64,000 nt of DNA from Tannerella forsythia (GCF_001006485.1 NZ_JUET01000070.1:1-64000); one strand, 5' to 3'. Positions 28,495 to 38,722 are shown, numbered from the stretch's first letter. Program-made: numbers and translations. The notes: generated by a model from the sequence alone, not told the origin.

Positions 28495-31400
28495 TCATCG
28501 GACTTCTACGAACTCCAACCTTACGGGACCGATCAATCCGGATTCCTGTAAATCTTCTTCTTTTTTCCACCCTTTCCATGTAGAAAAGGAGTATTGCCCA
28601 ACTCCAGAATCAGGTTTATCGGCAAGCACCCAATCCGGCCAACCATTCGTCTCCGGTACAACGGTCTCATTCCTCAAGTCGCCAATCAAACGATTCACCC
28701 ATAGAGTCGTTACAGCTATTTCCAACATATTATTTCCAAGGCAGACCATATCTGTAATATCTATTGAAAAAGGTTCTTTCCAAAGAAGTGCAGCTTTTTT
28801 TCCGTTCACGAAAATTTCAGCTATATTCCGAACTTTTCCCAGTTGCAATAAAATTCTTAAAGAGCGACCTTTCATTTCTTCAGTGACTACGAACGGATGT
28901 CGATAAGTTGCCGTACCGGCAAAGTATCGAATACTATCCGACGAATTTTCACTAAGAGATTCCAATTTACTCAAATGTACTGTATCCGGTGCACCGGAAG
29001 CAGGCGGGAAACTTACCTGCCAATCATCGCTTATATCCACAGGAGCATGTACATGACTGACACCTATTTTTTCATTCTTCCAATTATTATCCGTCACAAC
29101 TACCGTATCCGGCCTTGTAAAAAACAAACGAACCTTATTTCCGACAATGTGCGCTGACACGCCGGACGGATTTTTCTTACGCGTTTTTTCTTCTCCTATC
29201 ATGAACAAATGAGGAACAGATCCCGGATGAAAAATCACAAAACGAGATTCCTGAGGCAACATCGTTACAGGAATGGTAATATAGTCTCCTTCTCGTTTCC
29301 ACAAAGCTACCGTATCTATCTTAGCTTTATCCGCATTCCAGCATTCCGGTATTTTATTTCCGCAAATCCTGAATTTTATATCTTGCGAAACCGTTCTACA
29401 GCTATCGTTATAAAGAAAAAATATGTCGATATCCCCTTGCCGCCGATGAAGCGTACTGATTCCTGCCGGAGCTTTTACATCGGGAAGAATTCCTATATGA
29501 TTCATGACAGATAAATAATCAGTACTGTTAATCAATTTTCCTTTACCGATCTTACGAATTTCTCCCTGTTTCGACGCCCCCCATATTTTTTCGACTAATT
29601 CATTATATTCATCTGCTTTATCCGACAACGACGGGGAACCCAAAGGACGACGACCCAAGATAACAGCGCCGGAGCGAAGCAAATGATATACGCTTTCCAG
29701 TGTTTTCTTCGTAAGATATTTCTCTTCTCCCAGAGATAAACAGGAATAAGTAACTCCCGAAGGAGAAGTAATGCGGTGTTTCCGAACGGTAATATAATCA
29801 TACAAATCGTCCACACAACAATAATCATAACCATATCCGGCCCATGATAATTCAGGTATCCGGGTATATTTATTAGGATCTGATTCACCGGAAAGGATAA
29901 GGATATGAACGACCGGTTCTCCCGATTGCAAAAGAAATTGAGCACGATTTATATAATCGATCCACCCGTTACCGTATTTCCACCATGTATTTGTACGCGA
30001 CAAATGGGCTCCATGGCGACCTAATGTAAACCCCGGACGGACATTCAGGTACGGTTGATGAACAAATGAATGTGAAATCAGTTTGGAAATACCTTGCGCC
30101 CATGCTCTGTCACCATATTCCTTCAACTGTTGAGGGTCTTGAAGCCAGCGACCTTGTTTTTCATCAGTCGTAAACGCTTCTGCCGCCACATATTTTTTCC
30201 CGTGAAAATGTCCGGCAGAACGATACAAACACGATATTGGCGTTTTAGAACCGATCCAGAACTCGCCGGAGGGAATATCTGCCTTTCGGGCGCAACGTAA
30301 ATAATCGAATGATCCGAAATAAGATTCCGTGATAGAGAGCAATCCGTTTTTGTGACATAATTCCGTGAAATAATCATAATAGTTTTCGGCAAACAGTTCA
30401 GCGACCGTTCTTTGAAAATCATATAGAAAACGAGCACTTTCAGAAGGTTTCCCGACCACATAACCGACGACGGTCGGCAGATAAGGTCGCAAAGAATACC
30501 CGCGACGTTTTAGAAATTCCGTTTCGAATTCTGGCGTCCAATTCTGTCCCCCTGCTTCATAACTATCTATAATGCAATATTTCAACACATTCAGATAACC
30601 TATTCGTTCTATTATTTTCGACATCATTCCCTTCCAATGTGCATCTAATCCGTTTTTACTCAATTTATCGCATTCTAATCCGCTTAATGTTGCCGGAGCA
30701 TTGCATTTTCCGGTTGTCGTATAGCCTATACGCAAAATCGTCCAGTTTCCTCCGGGAGGATTCCACCGCAGTGTCCCGTCAGGAAGCATTTTACCGGACA
30801 AATCCAGCATTTTAGTGGGATCAATACCATCGGAAATATAATCCGACACAAAGGGTTTAAAGGAATAACTGTCTTCCATGGCCGAATTTCTACTATCAAC
30901 ATCAGGGATCATAGATGAAGTCAAGAGCCTGATATCATTCAATCTGATGTCGACAGGAGTCATCCATACCCGGTAAGGGCGATGCATAAACGTAATTCTG
31001 AAATACCGGAAACTTTCGGTATTTTCTTTCAGACGAATACACTTCGGCGACTGCAAATCCGTACGGATTTTATAATCGAAAGCAGCAACTTCTCGGAAAT
31101 GAATTCCGTCCATAGAAGCTTCTACTTTCCCTTTGACAAATAAATGAACTTCTCCGAAAGACAACTCTATAAAACGCGCCTCGAACGGCTGTTTATATTT
31201 CAACGTTATGACTGCCTCGGTATCCTTTTCTTTGATCGGTAACCGTATGAAAGTCGCTTGGTCATGATCCAGTATTTTATCCGGATCATTTATTGAAAAA
31301 TCTGCTTCTAATTGTGGTTTTTCATGCGTATTTATATCAGGAAAAGCCAGCACGGCAATATCCCGATAAAAATTGTAACGCGTCTCCGGTTGAGGCAATA

Positions 31401-31851
31401 CGATCTTCTGTAAAGTGTCAGCCGAGACATTCACTTCAGAAGAAACGATCATTTGCATTGCATCTTCCGGTTTAATCCAGGGCCCACCGGATAATGACCA
31501 TCCCGGACAATTATGAATTCCCAGCTTTAACCCAAGACGTTTCGCCTCTTTCCCGGCATGTTCCAAAAGCGCTAACCATTCCTGACTTAACATTTCCGGA
31601 TAATGCCCTTCAGGATAAGGACTCGAACCGGTGACAAACAGATGCGCCCCACTGTATCCGATCGCTTTCATCGATGCAAGATCGGCAGTGATACCTTTTT
31701 TCGTCACAAACGGACTTGTCCAATGCCACCAAGTTTGAGCATGCCCGTCTGTCGGAGGAGAGAGGAAACCGCTATGCAATTCTTTCAAATTATCCGCATA
31801 CGCATTCGTCATCCACAAGACAGAAATAAACCAAATTATTTTTATCTTCAT
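28495..31851 (-). CDS. GH106-type alpha-L-rhamnosidase (copy 2)
   Basis: 1118 residues from the chosen start at 31851, which gives a clean signal peptide (IKIIWFISVLWMTNAYA); an in-frame ATG at 31872 would add seven residues. The GH106 hallmark appears as AQTWWHWTSPFVTKKGITADLASMK. LGIHNCPGWSLSGGPWI, a middle discoidin-like insertion (about residues 200-310), YVAAEAFTTDEKQGRW and NTWWKYGNGWIDYINRAQFLL follow. The end is a galactose-binding-like domain (ATYRHPFVV, EIFVNGKKAALLW). The base composition looks more AT-rich than its neighbours, which hints at separate origin. It is the first glycosidase gene after SusD1. Confidence 0.85.
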   Translation of the reverse strand: MKIKIIWFISVLWMTNAYADNLKELHSGFLSPPTDGHAQTWWHWTSPFVTKKGITADLASMKAIGYSGAHLFVTGSSPYPEGHYPEMLSQEWLALLEHAGKEAKRLGLKLGIHNCPGWSLSGGPWIKPEDAMQMIVSSEVNVSADTLQKIVLPQPETRYNFYRDIAVLAFPDINTHEKPQLEADFSINDPDKILDHDQATFIRLPIKEKDTEAVITLKYKQPFEARFIELSFGEVHLFVKGKVEASMDGIHFREVAAFDYKIRTDLQSPKCIRLKENTESFRYFRITFMHRPYRVWMTPVDIRLNDIRLLTSSMIPDVDSRNSAMEDSYSFKPFVSDYISDGIDPTKMLDLSGKMLPDGTLRWNPPGGNWTILRIGYTTTGKCNAPATLSGLECDKLSKNGLDAHWKGMMSKIIERIGYLNVLKYCIIDSYEAGGQNWTPEFETEFLKRRGYSLRPYLPTVVGYVVGKPSESARFLYDFQRTVAELFAENYYDYFTELCHKNGLLSITESYFGSFDYLRCARKADIPSGEFWIGSKTPISCLYRSAGHFHGKKYVAAEAFTTDEKQGRWLQDPQQLKEYGDRAWAQGISKLISHSFVHQPYLNVRPGFTLGRHGAHLSRTNTWWKYGNGWIDYINRAQFLLQSGEPVVHILILSGESDPNKYTRIPELSWAGYGYDYCCVDDLYDYITVRKHRITSPSGVTYSCLSLGEEKYLTKKTLESVYHLLRSGAVILGRRPLGSPSLSDKADEYNELVEKIWGASKQGEIRKIGKGKLINSTDYLSVMNHIGILPDVKAPAGISTLHRRQGDIDIFFLYNDSCRTVSQDIKFRICGNKIPECWNADKAKIDTVALWKREGDYITIPVTMLPQESRFVIFHPGSVPHLFMIGEEKTRKKNPSGVSAHIVGNKVRLFFTRPDTVVVTDNNWKNEKIGVSHVHAPVDISDDWQVSFPPASGAPDTVHLSKLESLSENSSDSIRYFAGTATYRHPFVVTEEMKGRSLRILLQLGKVRNIAEIFVNGKKAALLWKEPFSIDITDMVCLGNNMLEIAVTTLWVNRLIGDLRNETVVPETNGWPDWVLADKPDSGVGQYSFSTWKGWKKEEDLQESGLIGPVRLEFVEVR

Positions 31852-31937
31852 CTTTTTAATCAAATGTCCCATCTTTTCAACTTTTCAACTGCCAATCATT
31901 TCACACAACTGTGAAGAGACGATTTGCACTACAGGAA

Positions 31938-32021
31938 AAGAGGATGTGTCAAAACGCTATGTTTGGGCACACCCTCTTCAGGTGTGTAAGAATGGGTAAG
32001 CAACGAAGCCGCTCACCCATT
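31938..32021 (-). terminator. Two hairpins between SusD1 and the glycosidase genes
   Basis: AGAGGATGTGTC (31939-31950) pairs with GGCACACCCTCT (31966-31977), a 12-bp stem with one bulge-free mismatch and G-U pairing. A second stem, ATGGGTAAGC with GCTCACCCAT, lies at about 31992-32021. The 205-bp gap 31852-32056 holds no gene. The hairpins could partly terminate or process the transcript, so susCD mRNA exceeds the enzyme mRNA, as is common in such loci. Confidence 0.5.
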
Positions 32022-32056
32022 ATGATTCATCACCCTTTACGAAAGCTCACCCATCG

Positions 32057-33670
32057 TTAATTTTGTTCGCACAACGGATTATAGAATATCTCATCGTCCG
32101 GAATCTGAAGTGTCATATCCTTCACCGGATACGTAAGTTTATTGAGATGATTGGACGAAGAACTTCTATCAACCGGAATATTCCATCTTTTATTATTGTA
32201 AAACTCTCGACCGCCTTCGCCCCACAGTTCGATGCGCGTTTGCAACTGTACCATCTGAAGTACCGAAAGGCCTTGCATCGACGGATAATTATCGCAAGTC
32301 AAAGACGGGGTGCCTTCTTTTGTACGGGCTTTCAGCAATACATTCAATGTTTCCTTTGCTTCGGCCTCTTTATTCGATTGAGCCAAAGCCTCGGCTTTCA
32401 TCAATAAAACCTCGGAAGTTCTCATATAATAATCGGTGACGGTACCGACCTTAGTTCTATCCGTAACCGGACTTCCGATGCCATGTGTCGCTGCAAATTT
32501 CATACTTGTATAAGCCGGAATATACCCTTCTACATTGTTGGGAGGATAATGATAACTTCCAAAATCGGTTTTGAGAAAAACGTCCTTACGATAATCGTTA
32601 TCATCTATCTTCTCATACAACCGATTGTCAATACGTTGATATTCTCCGGCTGCTCCTCCGTAGCTCGTACCGAAAGGATTCATCCATGCATTATGCGCCG
32701 TCAATGCTTCCCCGACCGGCCAGCCCAGTAACACTTCGGGATTAATGGTATTGTTCAGGAATCCATTCGTTTCAGGTAAAAAGACCGGATTCTTGCTGTC
32801 GCCCGTATTCTTACCGCCATACATCTTCTGATCCATCAACACAGGATACTGAGCTAAAATATCGTTACAACTCGAAATCACCGTAGCCCAATCGCCTGTC
32901 CAAAGTGCTACTCTAGCCAGAATAAAGTTTGCCACACCTAAATCAATATCGGTGGTAGATTGAGTATATTCTATCTTGGCCGCTTTAAACAAAGAGATCG
33001 CTTCAGACAAATCTTTCTTTATGAAGTCATAAGTCTCTTTCGAAGTAGAACGAGGTTTCAATTCTTGAGTAGGCGAATATTTATCGTACAGCATAATTCC
33101 CAATTTATCCTTCCCACCCTGTAGATAGGCATCCTGATAATTTTCCATCAGATAATTATATGCAAAAGCACGAACGACCAATGCTCTGGCTTTATAATCT
33201 TTCAGATTATCATTACTGTTGACCAACTGATCGTCAGTGATGTAATTCAACAGTTTATTGGCTGTAAAAATACATTTCCAGGCATAATACCAATAAGGAA
33301 TATTTTTATCGACGGAACTTGCCGTAAAATTCCGAAAATTGTATTCATCGGCTCCGAATGCATTCGTCGTAGCTTTCGTACCGAAAACAATGTCATTACC
33401 GAGAAGATTCCTCATGACATCAAGTCCCTGACAGGTATAATAACGCCCATCAGCGCTTCCTTGCCCTTGTATCCCGGAGCTTTTGAACAAGAGAGGCAGT
33501 TCATTGGCCATACTTCCCAGCACAATTTTAATCGATTCGCTGTTTCCCGATTCCAGCAATTGCATGATCTGTTCGTCGGTAATCTTGTTTGGAGGCGTTA
33601 TTTCCAGCTGATCCGCACATCCAAACAGCACAAACGAACATACTAAAATCGTTAATATATTTTTTTTCAT
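32057..33670 (-). CDS. SusD/RagB-family glycan-binding lipoprotein (SusD1)
   Basis: Outer-membrane surface lipoprotein, 537 residues, which captures oligosaccharide and closes as a lid over its SusC transporter. The lipoprotein signal is ILTILVCSFVLFGC. Features of the family include the TPR-like helical core (YKARALVVRAFAYNYLMENYQDAYL), the YMRTSEVLLMKAEALAQ segment and the C-terminal LWGEGGREFYNNKRWN. It lies 20 bp after SusC1 and is certainly co-transcribed with it. The ligand is unknown; the neighbouring enzymes point to a rhamnose- and mannose-bearing glycan. Confidence 0.95.
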   Translation of the reverse strand: MKKNILTILVCSFVLFGCADQLEITPPNKITDEQIMQLLESGNSESIKIVLGSMANELPLLFKSSGIQGQGSADGRYYTCQGLDVMRNLLGNDIVFGTKATTNAFGADEYNFRNFTASSVDKNIPYWYYAWKCIFTANKLLNYITDDQLVNSNDNLKDYKARALVVRAFAYNYLMENYQDAYLQGGKDKLGIMLYDKYSPTQELKPRSTSKETYDFIKKDLSEAISLFKAAKIEYTQSTTDIDLGVANFILARVALWTGDWATVISSCNDILAQYPVLMDQKMYGGKNTGDSKNPVFLPETNGFLNNTINPEVLLGWPVGEALTAHNAWMNPFGTSYGGAAGEYQRIDNRLYEKIDDNDYRKDVFLKTDFGSYHYPPNNVEGYIPAYTSMKFAATHGIGSPVTDRTKVGTVTDYYMRTSEVLLMKAEALAQSNKEAEAKETLNVLLKARTKEGTPSLTCDNYPSMQGLSVLQMVQLQTRIELWGEGGREFYNNKRWNIPVDRSSSSNHLNKLTYPVKDMTLQIPDDEIFYNPLCEQN

Positions 33671-33690
33671 CGTTATACGTTTTTTAATGA

Positions 33691-36600
33691 TTAAAAATTC
33701 AAATCAATTCCCAACGAGAGAGTTCTCATATATGGAAAAGCATAAGCACCGACTTCCATTCCGCTAACCAACGACATACGCGGGTCAAATCCGGCATGCT
33801 TCTTAAACATAAACACATTGTCGGCTGTGGCAAATATCCGAAGTCCGGATATATTTACCTTTTTCGAAAGATGTTCGGGCAATGTATAACCGAATGTTAT
33901 GTTTTTCACATTCAAATAAGAGGCATCAAACAATGCCATATCACTATACATCCAGCTGCCGATGTTCGCCCCGTTACCATACGTATTGCCATACATGACC
34001 ATGGGGAAATATGCATCTGTTCTTTCGGGCGTCCAGGTATTACCGAGCAATTCGGCCGATAATGCCGACCCTATATTTTCACTCGAATAAAGGTTCCATC
34101 CATATTCAACGCTAAAGAATTTTCCTCCGATCTGATAAGCCAAACTCGACGAAAAATCAAAATTCTTATAATTCAAGGTTGTCGAAAAGCCTCCAATCCA
34201 TTTTGGGATAGCGCTTCCCATCTCATATCGGTCAGCCAAAGAATAATTTGTTGTCGTGACATCTTCACCCACTTTATAATCTTTAAAGAAACCTTTTTTG
34301 TGATCTTGTTCGGTTACCCTGGCATAAAACAACGGTAATCCCGTATTCTGATCCACCCCTCCGTATTTAAAAAAATAGAGATTATAATAATCTTTTCCGA
34401 CTCCTCTCAGGTAAGATATCTGGTTGGTAGCGGCACCACCAATAGCCCCCCAGCCATCGATACCCGCCGTCCAGTTTCCGTTGAGCTCGGCCGTGCCTAC
34501 ACCTTGCGGCACACTTGTCAGAATCGTTCTGTAATGCATTCCGTTCAATGAAATGCTCCAATAGAGTTCTTTCTTTTTAAGAATATCCACACTCACATCC
34601 ACTTCAACGCCTCTATTTTTCAATTTTGCCGTATTTTTCTCAAGAGACGACTGCCCCAAAGAATAGGGAATAGGTTGATTCCAGAAAGCATTGACCGTGT
34701 TTTTAACAAAATAATCGACAGAAAGGTGTACACGATTCCATAAAGAAAGGTCTGCACCGGCATCCAACGTATGTACATTCTCCCACGTAAGAGCGTCATT
34801 TACAAAGTTTCCTTTAGACAAGCGATAATCGGCCGGCGTCCCTGTTCCTCCGGTGGTAGAAGTATAATTCGCACCATAAGACCAAGTTTGATAGCCCGAA
34901 TAATTGGCAATACCACTCTGATTCCCAATAACGCCATAACTGGCTCTAATCTTCAGGTTATTTAACCAGTCTTTCGTGGATTCCATAAACCGTTCGCCGG
35001 TCATTCTCCATCCTCCTCCGACAGACCAGAACGTCCCCCATCGGTTTTTGCTGTATTTGAATTTGGAAGAACCATCCGTTCTTAATGATAATTCAGCGTA
35101 GTACTTGTCGTTATACGAATAGTTCAATCTTCCGAAATAACTTTCCATAGCCGTCTTATCCAATGAGCCACCGGGATTTAAGAAGGTACCTCCCACATAC
35201 CGGCCTGTAAAGTTGGTATAACTGATAAAATCAGGAATCAGCGAATAAGCAGAGCGATAGTATAATCCGTCTGAATTGAACTTATTGAATTCATGCCCGG
35301 CCAAGAAATCAATCTGATGCTTATCCAACGTTTTATTGTAATTAAGCAGTTGCTGCGTATTCAGTACGGCAAAATTCTGATATATTTTGCCCAACGCACC
35401 CGAAGTACTCTTGGCTTGTCCTGTTTCTTTATTCCAATACCGCGTTCTGATATGTGAAAAACGGTCGTACGAAAGATTCAGGGTCAGCGTAAAATCCTTC
35501 AAGAATTTAAGCTCCGCATATCCACGCATGTTAAGGTCATTAGATACAGTCTCATCCTTATCTTTATTGAGAATATCGATCAGATTGGCATTCGTCAATG
35601 GACCGTTGGTAGGTCCCAGAGGAGAATACGTTTTATCCGGACCGTCATTCACCTTTTTAGAACCGTCTTCGTTGTAGATAAAATCACCGTTTTTGTCATG
35701 CGCAAAGAGGGGCGTCAATTGATTTTGTCCGTTTGCCCATCGGAAAACATTGGCGACTGCAGAGCCGGGATTTCGCCCATAGCGAGTGGCCGGAGACTGT
35801 GTTCTCCGGTTCGCATACGCTACATTGGCTCCCACTTTCAACCAATCGAGCAACCGGGCATTCATGTTGGCACGTGCATTGTATCGTTCAAATTCGGAAC
35901 CACGTATGTATGACGGATCTTCCAGATAACCCAAAGAATAGAAATAATCCACTTTATCTCCTCCGCCGCTTGCGCTTATGTTGTATTCTTGACGCAACTT
36001 ATTTTCAAAAAAGAAATTATCGTAATTATCCTCATACAACAATTCCGCATTCGGATTCAACCTTCCGTCAGGATTGACCAGATACGCACCGCTCATAGTA
36101 GAACTTGCATCAGCTCCTTCACCCGTAGGGGTATAGACTGCTCCGGGAACATTATATAACATATAATTACCTAAAGCATTCTTTTTAAAATCAGTGGTTG
36201 ACCCCACATAGTCGAACAGGTGCCGACTGGCAAACAAGGCCGCTTCGTCATGAGACATATTGGGATTCGCCACATGAGTCGTATATTTCTGATCACTTTT
36301 ATACCTCACGGCATTGTAGATTGCAGACCATGCATATTCGTAAATATCTTTTGGTTTTGATATTTTTTGATATTCGAACGGTCCCATTTGGTTTACTCCA
36401 AAACGTCCTTCAAAAGATATTCGTGCTTTTCCCTTCGCCCCTTTCTTGGTCGTGACCAGCACCACACCATTCGCACCTCTCGAACCATATAAAGCAGTAG
36501 AAGCGGCGTCTTTAAGAATAGTGATATTCTCAATATCTTTGGGATTAATGGAAGACAAGGTATTGTCCGTTTGTGAGGGTACACCATCGATGACAACAAG

Positions 36601-37476
36601 AGCACTGGAATTATTTTGGCTCGTTGAACCGACTCCTCGAATACGGATTCCCATGTCCAGACCGGGTTGCCCGTCGATAGAAGCAACTTGTATACCCGGA
36701 GCCGCCCCTTCCAAAGCTCGTGAGACGGAGGAATTAGACTGTTTAGCAACCAAGGTACGGTCAATAGAAGTAATCGATCCCGTCAAGTCCTTCTTCTTTA
36801 CCGTGCCATAGGCGACCACCACCACCTCATCCAAAGCTTGCGTATCTTCCCGTAAGGTGATATTCACGGAGGTTCTTCCGGAAACCTGAACCTCTTCGTC
36901 TAAATACCCGATATACGACACATGCAGTACGCCGTTCGGCGCCACAGACAACGAGAAACGGCCGTCGGCATCCGTTACCGTACCGTTTGTCGTTCCTTTT
37001 TCAACGACATTGGCGCCGATCACCGGCTCGCCCTGCTCATCGACGATCCGGCCGCTGACGGTTTTCTGTTGCTGAGTCTCTTTCACTCCCGGCCTTACTG
37101 AAGCACGCATACTCTTGGGCGAGAGCACGATTTGTGTACCCTTAACTTGATAATCCACGTCTCCCGAAGTGAATAAATCGTCCAGAATCGCAGCTACCGG
37201 CTTGTTTTTCGCCTGCACGTTCACCCGGCGCTCCACATTGATCAGCCGACTGTTATACAAAAAATAATAATCCGACTTCTCCTCGATAGACTGCAAAACT
37301 TCTTCGACCGTGGCATCGCTCATGTCTACCGATATCTTCTGTTTCTGAGGATCAGCCTGCGCTTTCAACAATGAAAGAGACAGCAGACATACCACAAGCA
37401 GCATGTCCCTGAGCAGACGGGGAAGTTTACGCAATACGGCACGTTCCCCAAGTGCCTTTTTCAATAAATCATCCAT
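33691..37476 (-). CDS. SusC/RagA TonB-dependent transporter with STN signalling domain (SusC1)
   Basis: 1261-residue outer-membrane importer. A long N-terminus with hydrophobic core MLLVVCLLSLSLLKAQA is followed by an STN domain (residues 48-116, ISVDMSDATVEEVLQSIEEK), the domain that contacts a FecR anti-sigma factor. Next come a carboxypeptidase-like beta domain (residues 138-215, VSGRIVDEQGEPVIGANVVEKGT), the plug (VVVVAYGTVKKKDLTGSI, SALVVIDGVPS) and the 22-strand barrel ending in MRTLSLGIDLNF. fecR lies directly upstream, 153 bp away, which fits trans-envelope signalling. Its N-terminal cassette and leader are close copies of those of SusC2. Confidence 0.95.
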   Translation of the reverse strand: MDDLLKKALGERAVLRKLPRLLRDMLLVVCLLSLSLLKAQADPQKQKISVDMSDATVEEVLQSIEEKSDYYFLYNSRLINVERRVNVQAKNKPVAAILDDLFTSGDVDYQVKGTQIVLSPKSMRASVRPGVKETQQQKTVSGRIVDEQGEPVIGANVVEKGTTNGTVTDADGRFSLSVAPNGVLHVSYIGYLDEEVQVSGRTSVNITLREDTQALDEVVVVAYGTVKKKDLTGSITSIDRTLVAKQSNSSVSRALEGAAPGIQVASIDGQPGLDMGIRIRGVGSTSQNNSSALVVIDGVPSQTDNTLSSINPKDIENITILKDAASTALYGSRGANGVVLVTTKKGAKGKARISFEGRFGVNQMGPFEYQKISKPKDIYEYAWSAIYNAVRYKSDQKYTTHVANPNMSHDEAALFASRHLFDYVGSTTDFKKNALGNYMLYNVPGAVYTPTGEGADASSTMSGAYLVNPDGRLNPNAELLYEDNYDNFFFENKLRQEYNISASGGGDKVDYFYSLGYLEDPSYIRGSEFERYNARANMNARLLDWLKVGANVAYANRRTQSPATRYGRNPGSAVANVFRWANGQNQLTPLFAHDKNGDFIYNEDGSKKVNDGPDKTYSPLGPTNGPLTNANLIDILNKDKDETVSNDLNMRGYAELKFLKDFTLTLNLSYDRFSHIRTRYWNKETGQAKSTSGALGKIYQNFAVLNTQQLLNYNKTLDKHQIDFLAGHEFNKFNSDGLYYRSAYSLIPDFISYTNFTGRYVGGTFLNPGGSLDKTAMESYFGRLNYSYNDKYYAELSLRTDGSSKFKYSKNRWGTFWSVGGGWRMTGERFMESTKDWLNNLKIRASYGVIGNQSGIANYSGYQTWSYGANYTSTTGGTGTPADYRLSKGNFVNDALTWENVHTLDAGADLSLWNRVHLSVDYFVKNTVNAFWNQPIPYSLGQSSLEKNTAKLKNRGVEVDVSVDILKKKELYWSISLNGMHYRTILTSVPQGVGTAELNGNWTAGIDGWGAIGGAATNQISYLRGVGKDYYNLYFFKYGGVDQNTGLPLFYARVTEQDHKKGFFKDYKVGEDVTTTNYSLADRYEMGSAIPKWIGGFSTTLNYKNFDFSSSLAYQIGGKFFSVEYGWNLYSSENIGSALSAELLGNTWTPERTDAYFPMVMYGNTYGNGANIGSWMYSDMALFDASYLNVKNITFGYTLPEHLSKKVNISGLRIFATADNVFMFKKHAGFDPRMSLVSGMEVGAYAFPYMRTLSLGIDLNF

Positions 37477-37625
37477 ATTTTACACGCTTATTAGATTGTA
37501 TGTAAGTACTTTTTGCCGCCTTTCCCGATCTATTTTTCACGCCGGCAGCCCTGCACGAAAAATCCTCCTTCTACTTGTTCCTGTTTCCCTTTCCTCCTAT
37601 CGTTACATTGATTGTTTATGACGGT
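37477..37625 (-). repeat. SusC leader repeat, copy 1
   Basis: The gap between fecR and SusC1 is about 85-90% identical by eye to 45666-45820, upstream of SusC2. Shared blocks include CATATTTT next to the start codon, AAGTAC, CGCCTTT, the core GCCGGCAG followed by CTGCACGAAAAA, and TCCTATCGTTACATTRATTG. Conservation of untranslated DNA suggests recent duplication or a shared regulatory leader. Confidence 0.8.
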
Positions 37626-37629
37626 TGGT

Positions 37630-38661
37630 TTAATGCATTGTCTTTATGGTAACCGTACGTCGAGTGTACGTATGATTACCGAGTTGTCGCTGTCCGGATA
37701 TCGTATAGGTCAGAGGCGTCGAGCGTTTGAGCAGATCGAGGATGTCTTCGAGCGATTCGTCCGTAAACGTAGCCGTGTACACATAGTCTTTCAACTTGTC
37801 GTCTTCGAGCCGGATCGTCACCCCAAACTTGCGCGAGAGTTTCTCGGCAATATGATCGAGATGCCGACGGCGGAATACCATCTTCCCGTCTTTCCATGCC
37901 GTATCGGCATACGTATCGGCCGGCTGTTTCGACATTGTCCCGCTTTCAGGGTGGAACAATGCTTTCTGTCCCGCATCCAGCGTCAGCATGCCCGGCGTTT
38001 CAACAGACGATACGTCTACATTCCCGCGTGCCAAAGTCACTTCATAACACGAATCCCCAGGATGAGCACAAACATTAAACTCCGTCCCGTATGCACTCAC
38101 CTTCATCTGTCCGGGAATAAGCACATCAAAGTGATTCTTCCGGTCTGATGTTACCTTGAAATATGCCTCTCCGGTCAACCTGACTTTCCGCCCCCCCCGA
38201 CGGGTAAAACGGCTCGGGTATGAAAGTGAGCTGCCGGCATTGAGCCACACCTGACTACCGTCGGGGAGGGTCGTCTGTACCACCATGCCGGGCGACGCCG
38301 TGACGGTCAATGTTGCTTCGGGCTGCGAACGCTCCTGCCACGGAATCCACACGTATTGATAAATCAACCACAAAGGCAGTAAAACAGCGGCAGCCGTGCG
38401 AGTGACGTTCCACGCCTTGCCAAGAAACAAAGAACGAGTGACCTTGCGCGACACGATTCGCCACGCCGCAGGCGTATCGATATTCCGCTGTTCACTCCGC
38501 AGACCGGACAAGCGCCACAGCCGACTCAGGTCAGCAACCGTTTGTCGCAAATCCGCTGAGAGGTTCATCTGCTGCTCGAACATCTGCCGCTCCTCGTCCG
38601 GCAATTTTCCTTTGAGATACATCAATATATACAATTCGTCTATGTTGACCGATTCTTTCAT
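37630..38661 (-). CDS. FecR-family anti-sigma factor
   Basis: 343-residue single-pass inner-membrane protein. The N-terminal cytoplasmic part (residues 1-85, DELYILMYLKGKLPDEERQMF) should bind an ECF sigma factor. A membrane helix (TAAAVLLPLWLIYQYVW) leads to the periplasmic FecR domain (TTLPDGSQVWLNAGSSLSYP, VRLTGEAYFKV, YGTEFNVCAHPG) and a C-terminal DUF4974-like STN-fold domain (FTDESLEDILDLLKRSTPLTYTI). It should receive the signal from the STN domain of SusC1. The expected ECF sigma gene is not next to it: the upstream gene is an S9 peptidase, 161 bp away. Confidence 0.93.
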   Translation of the reverse strand: MKESVNIDELYILMYLKGKLPDEERQMFEQQMNLSADLRQTVADLSRLWRLSGLRSEQRNIDTPAAWRIVSRKVTRSLFLGKAWNVTRTAAAVLLPLWLIYQYVWIPWQERSQPEATLTVTASPGMVVQTTLPDGSQVWLNAGSSLSYPSRFTRRGGRKVRLTGEAYFKVTSDRKNHFDVLIPGQMKVSAYGTEFNVCAHPGDSCYEVTLARGNVDVSSVETPGMLTLDAGQKALFHPESGTMSKQPADTYADTAWKDGKMVFRRRHLDHIAEKLSRKFGVTIRLEDDKLKDYVYTATFTDESLEDILDLLKRSTPLTYTISGQRQLGNHTYTRRTVTIKTMH

Positions 38662-38665
38662 TTTC

Positions 38666-38722
38666 TACTTTTTACCTACTTGACGCTTGATCCGGCAAAC
38701 ACCCTATGATAAATTTGTTTTT
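38666..38722 (-). promoter_or_regulatory. Element upstream of fecR, repeated upstream of SusC2
   Basis: CTTTTTACCTACTTGACG (plus strand, from 38668) and CAAACACCCT are shared with 45834-45872, where CTTTTTATCTACTTGACG and CCAAACACCCT occur with the same spacing. On the minus strand it reads TTTG, 17 bp, TAGGTAAA, reminiscent of a promoter, but the fecR start is only 10 bp away. Its function is unproven; the identity between the two loci is the visible fact. The rest of 38662-38822 shows no gene. Confidence 0.55.

Noticed and set aside
38662-38705. Short frame upstream of fecR as the 3' end of a lost ECF sigma gene
   Set aside because: Only about 12 codons are open before a stop, and the homologous DNA upstream of SusC2 has an in-frame stop, so the conservation is not coding.
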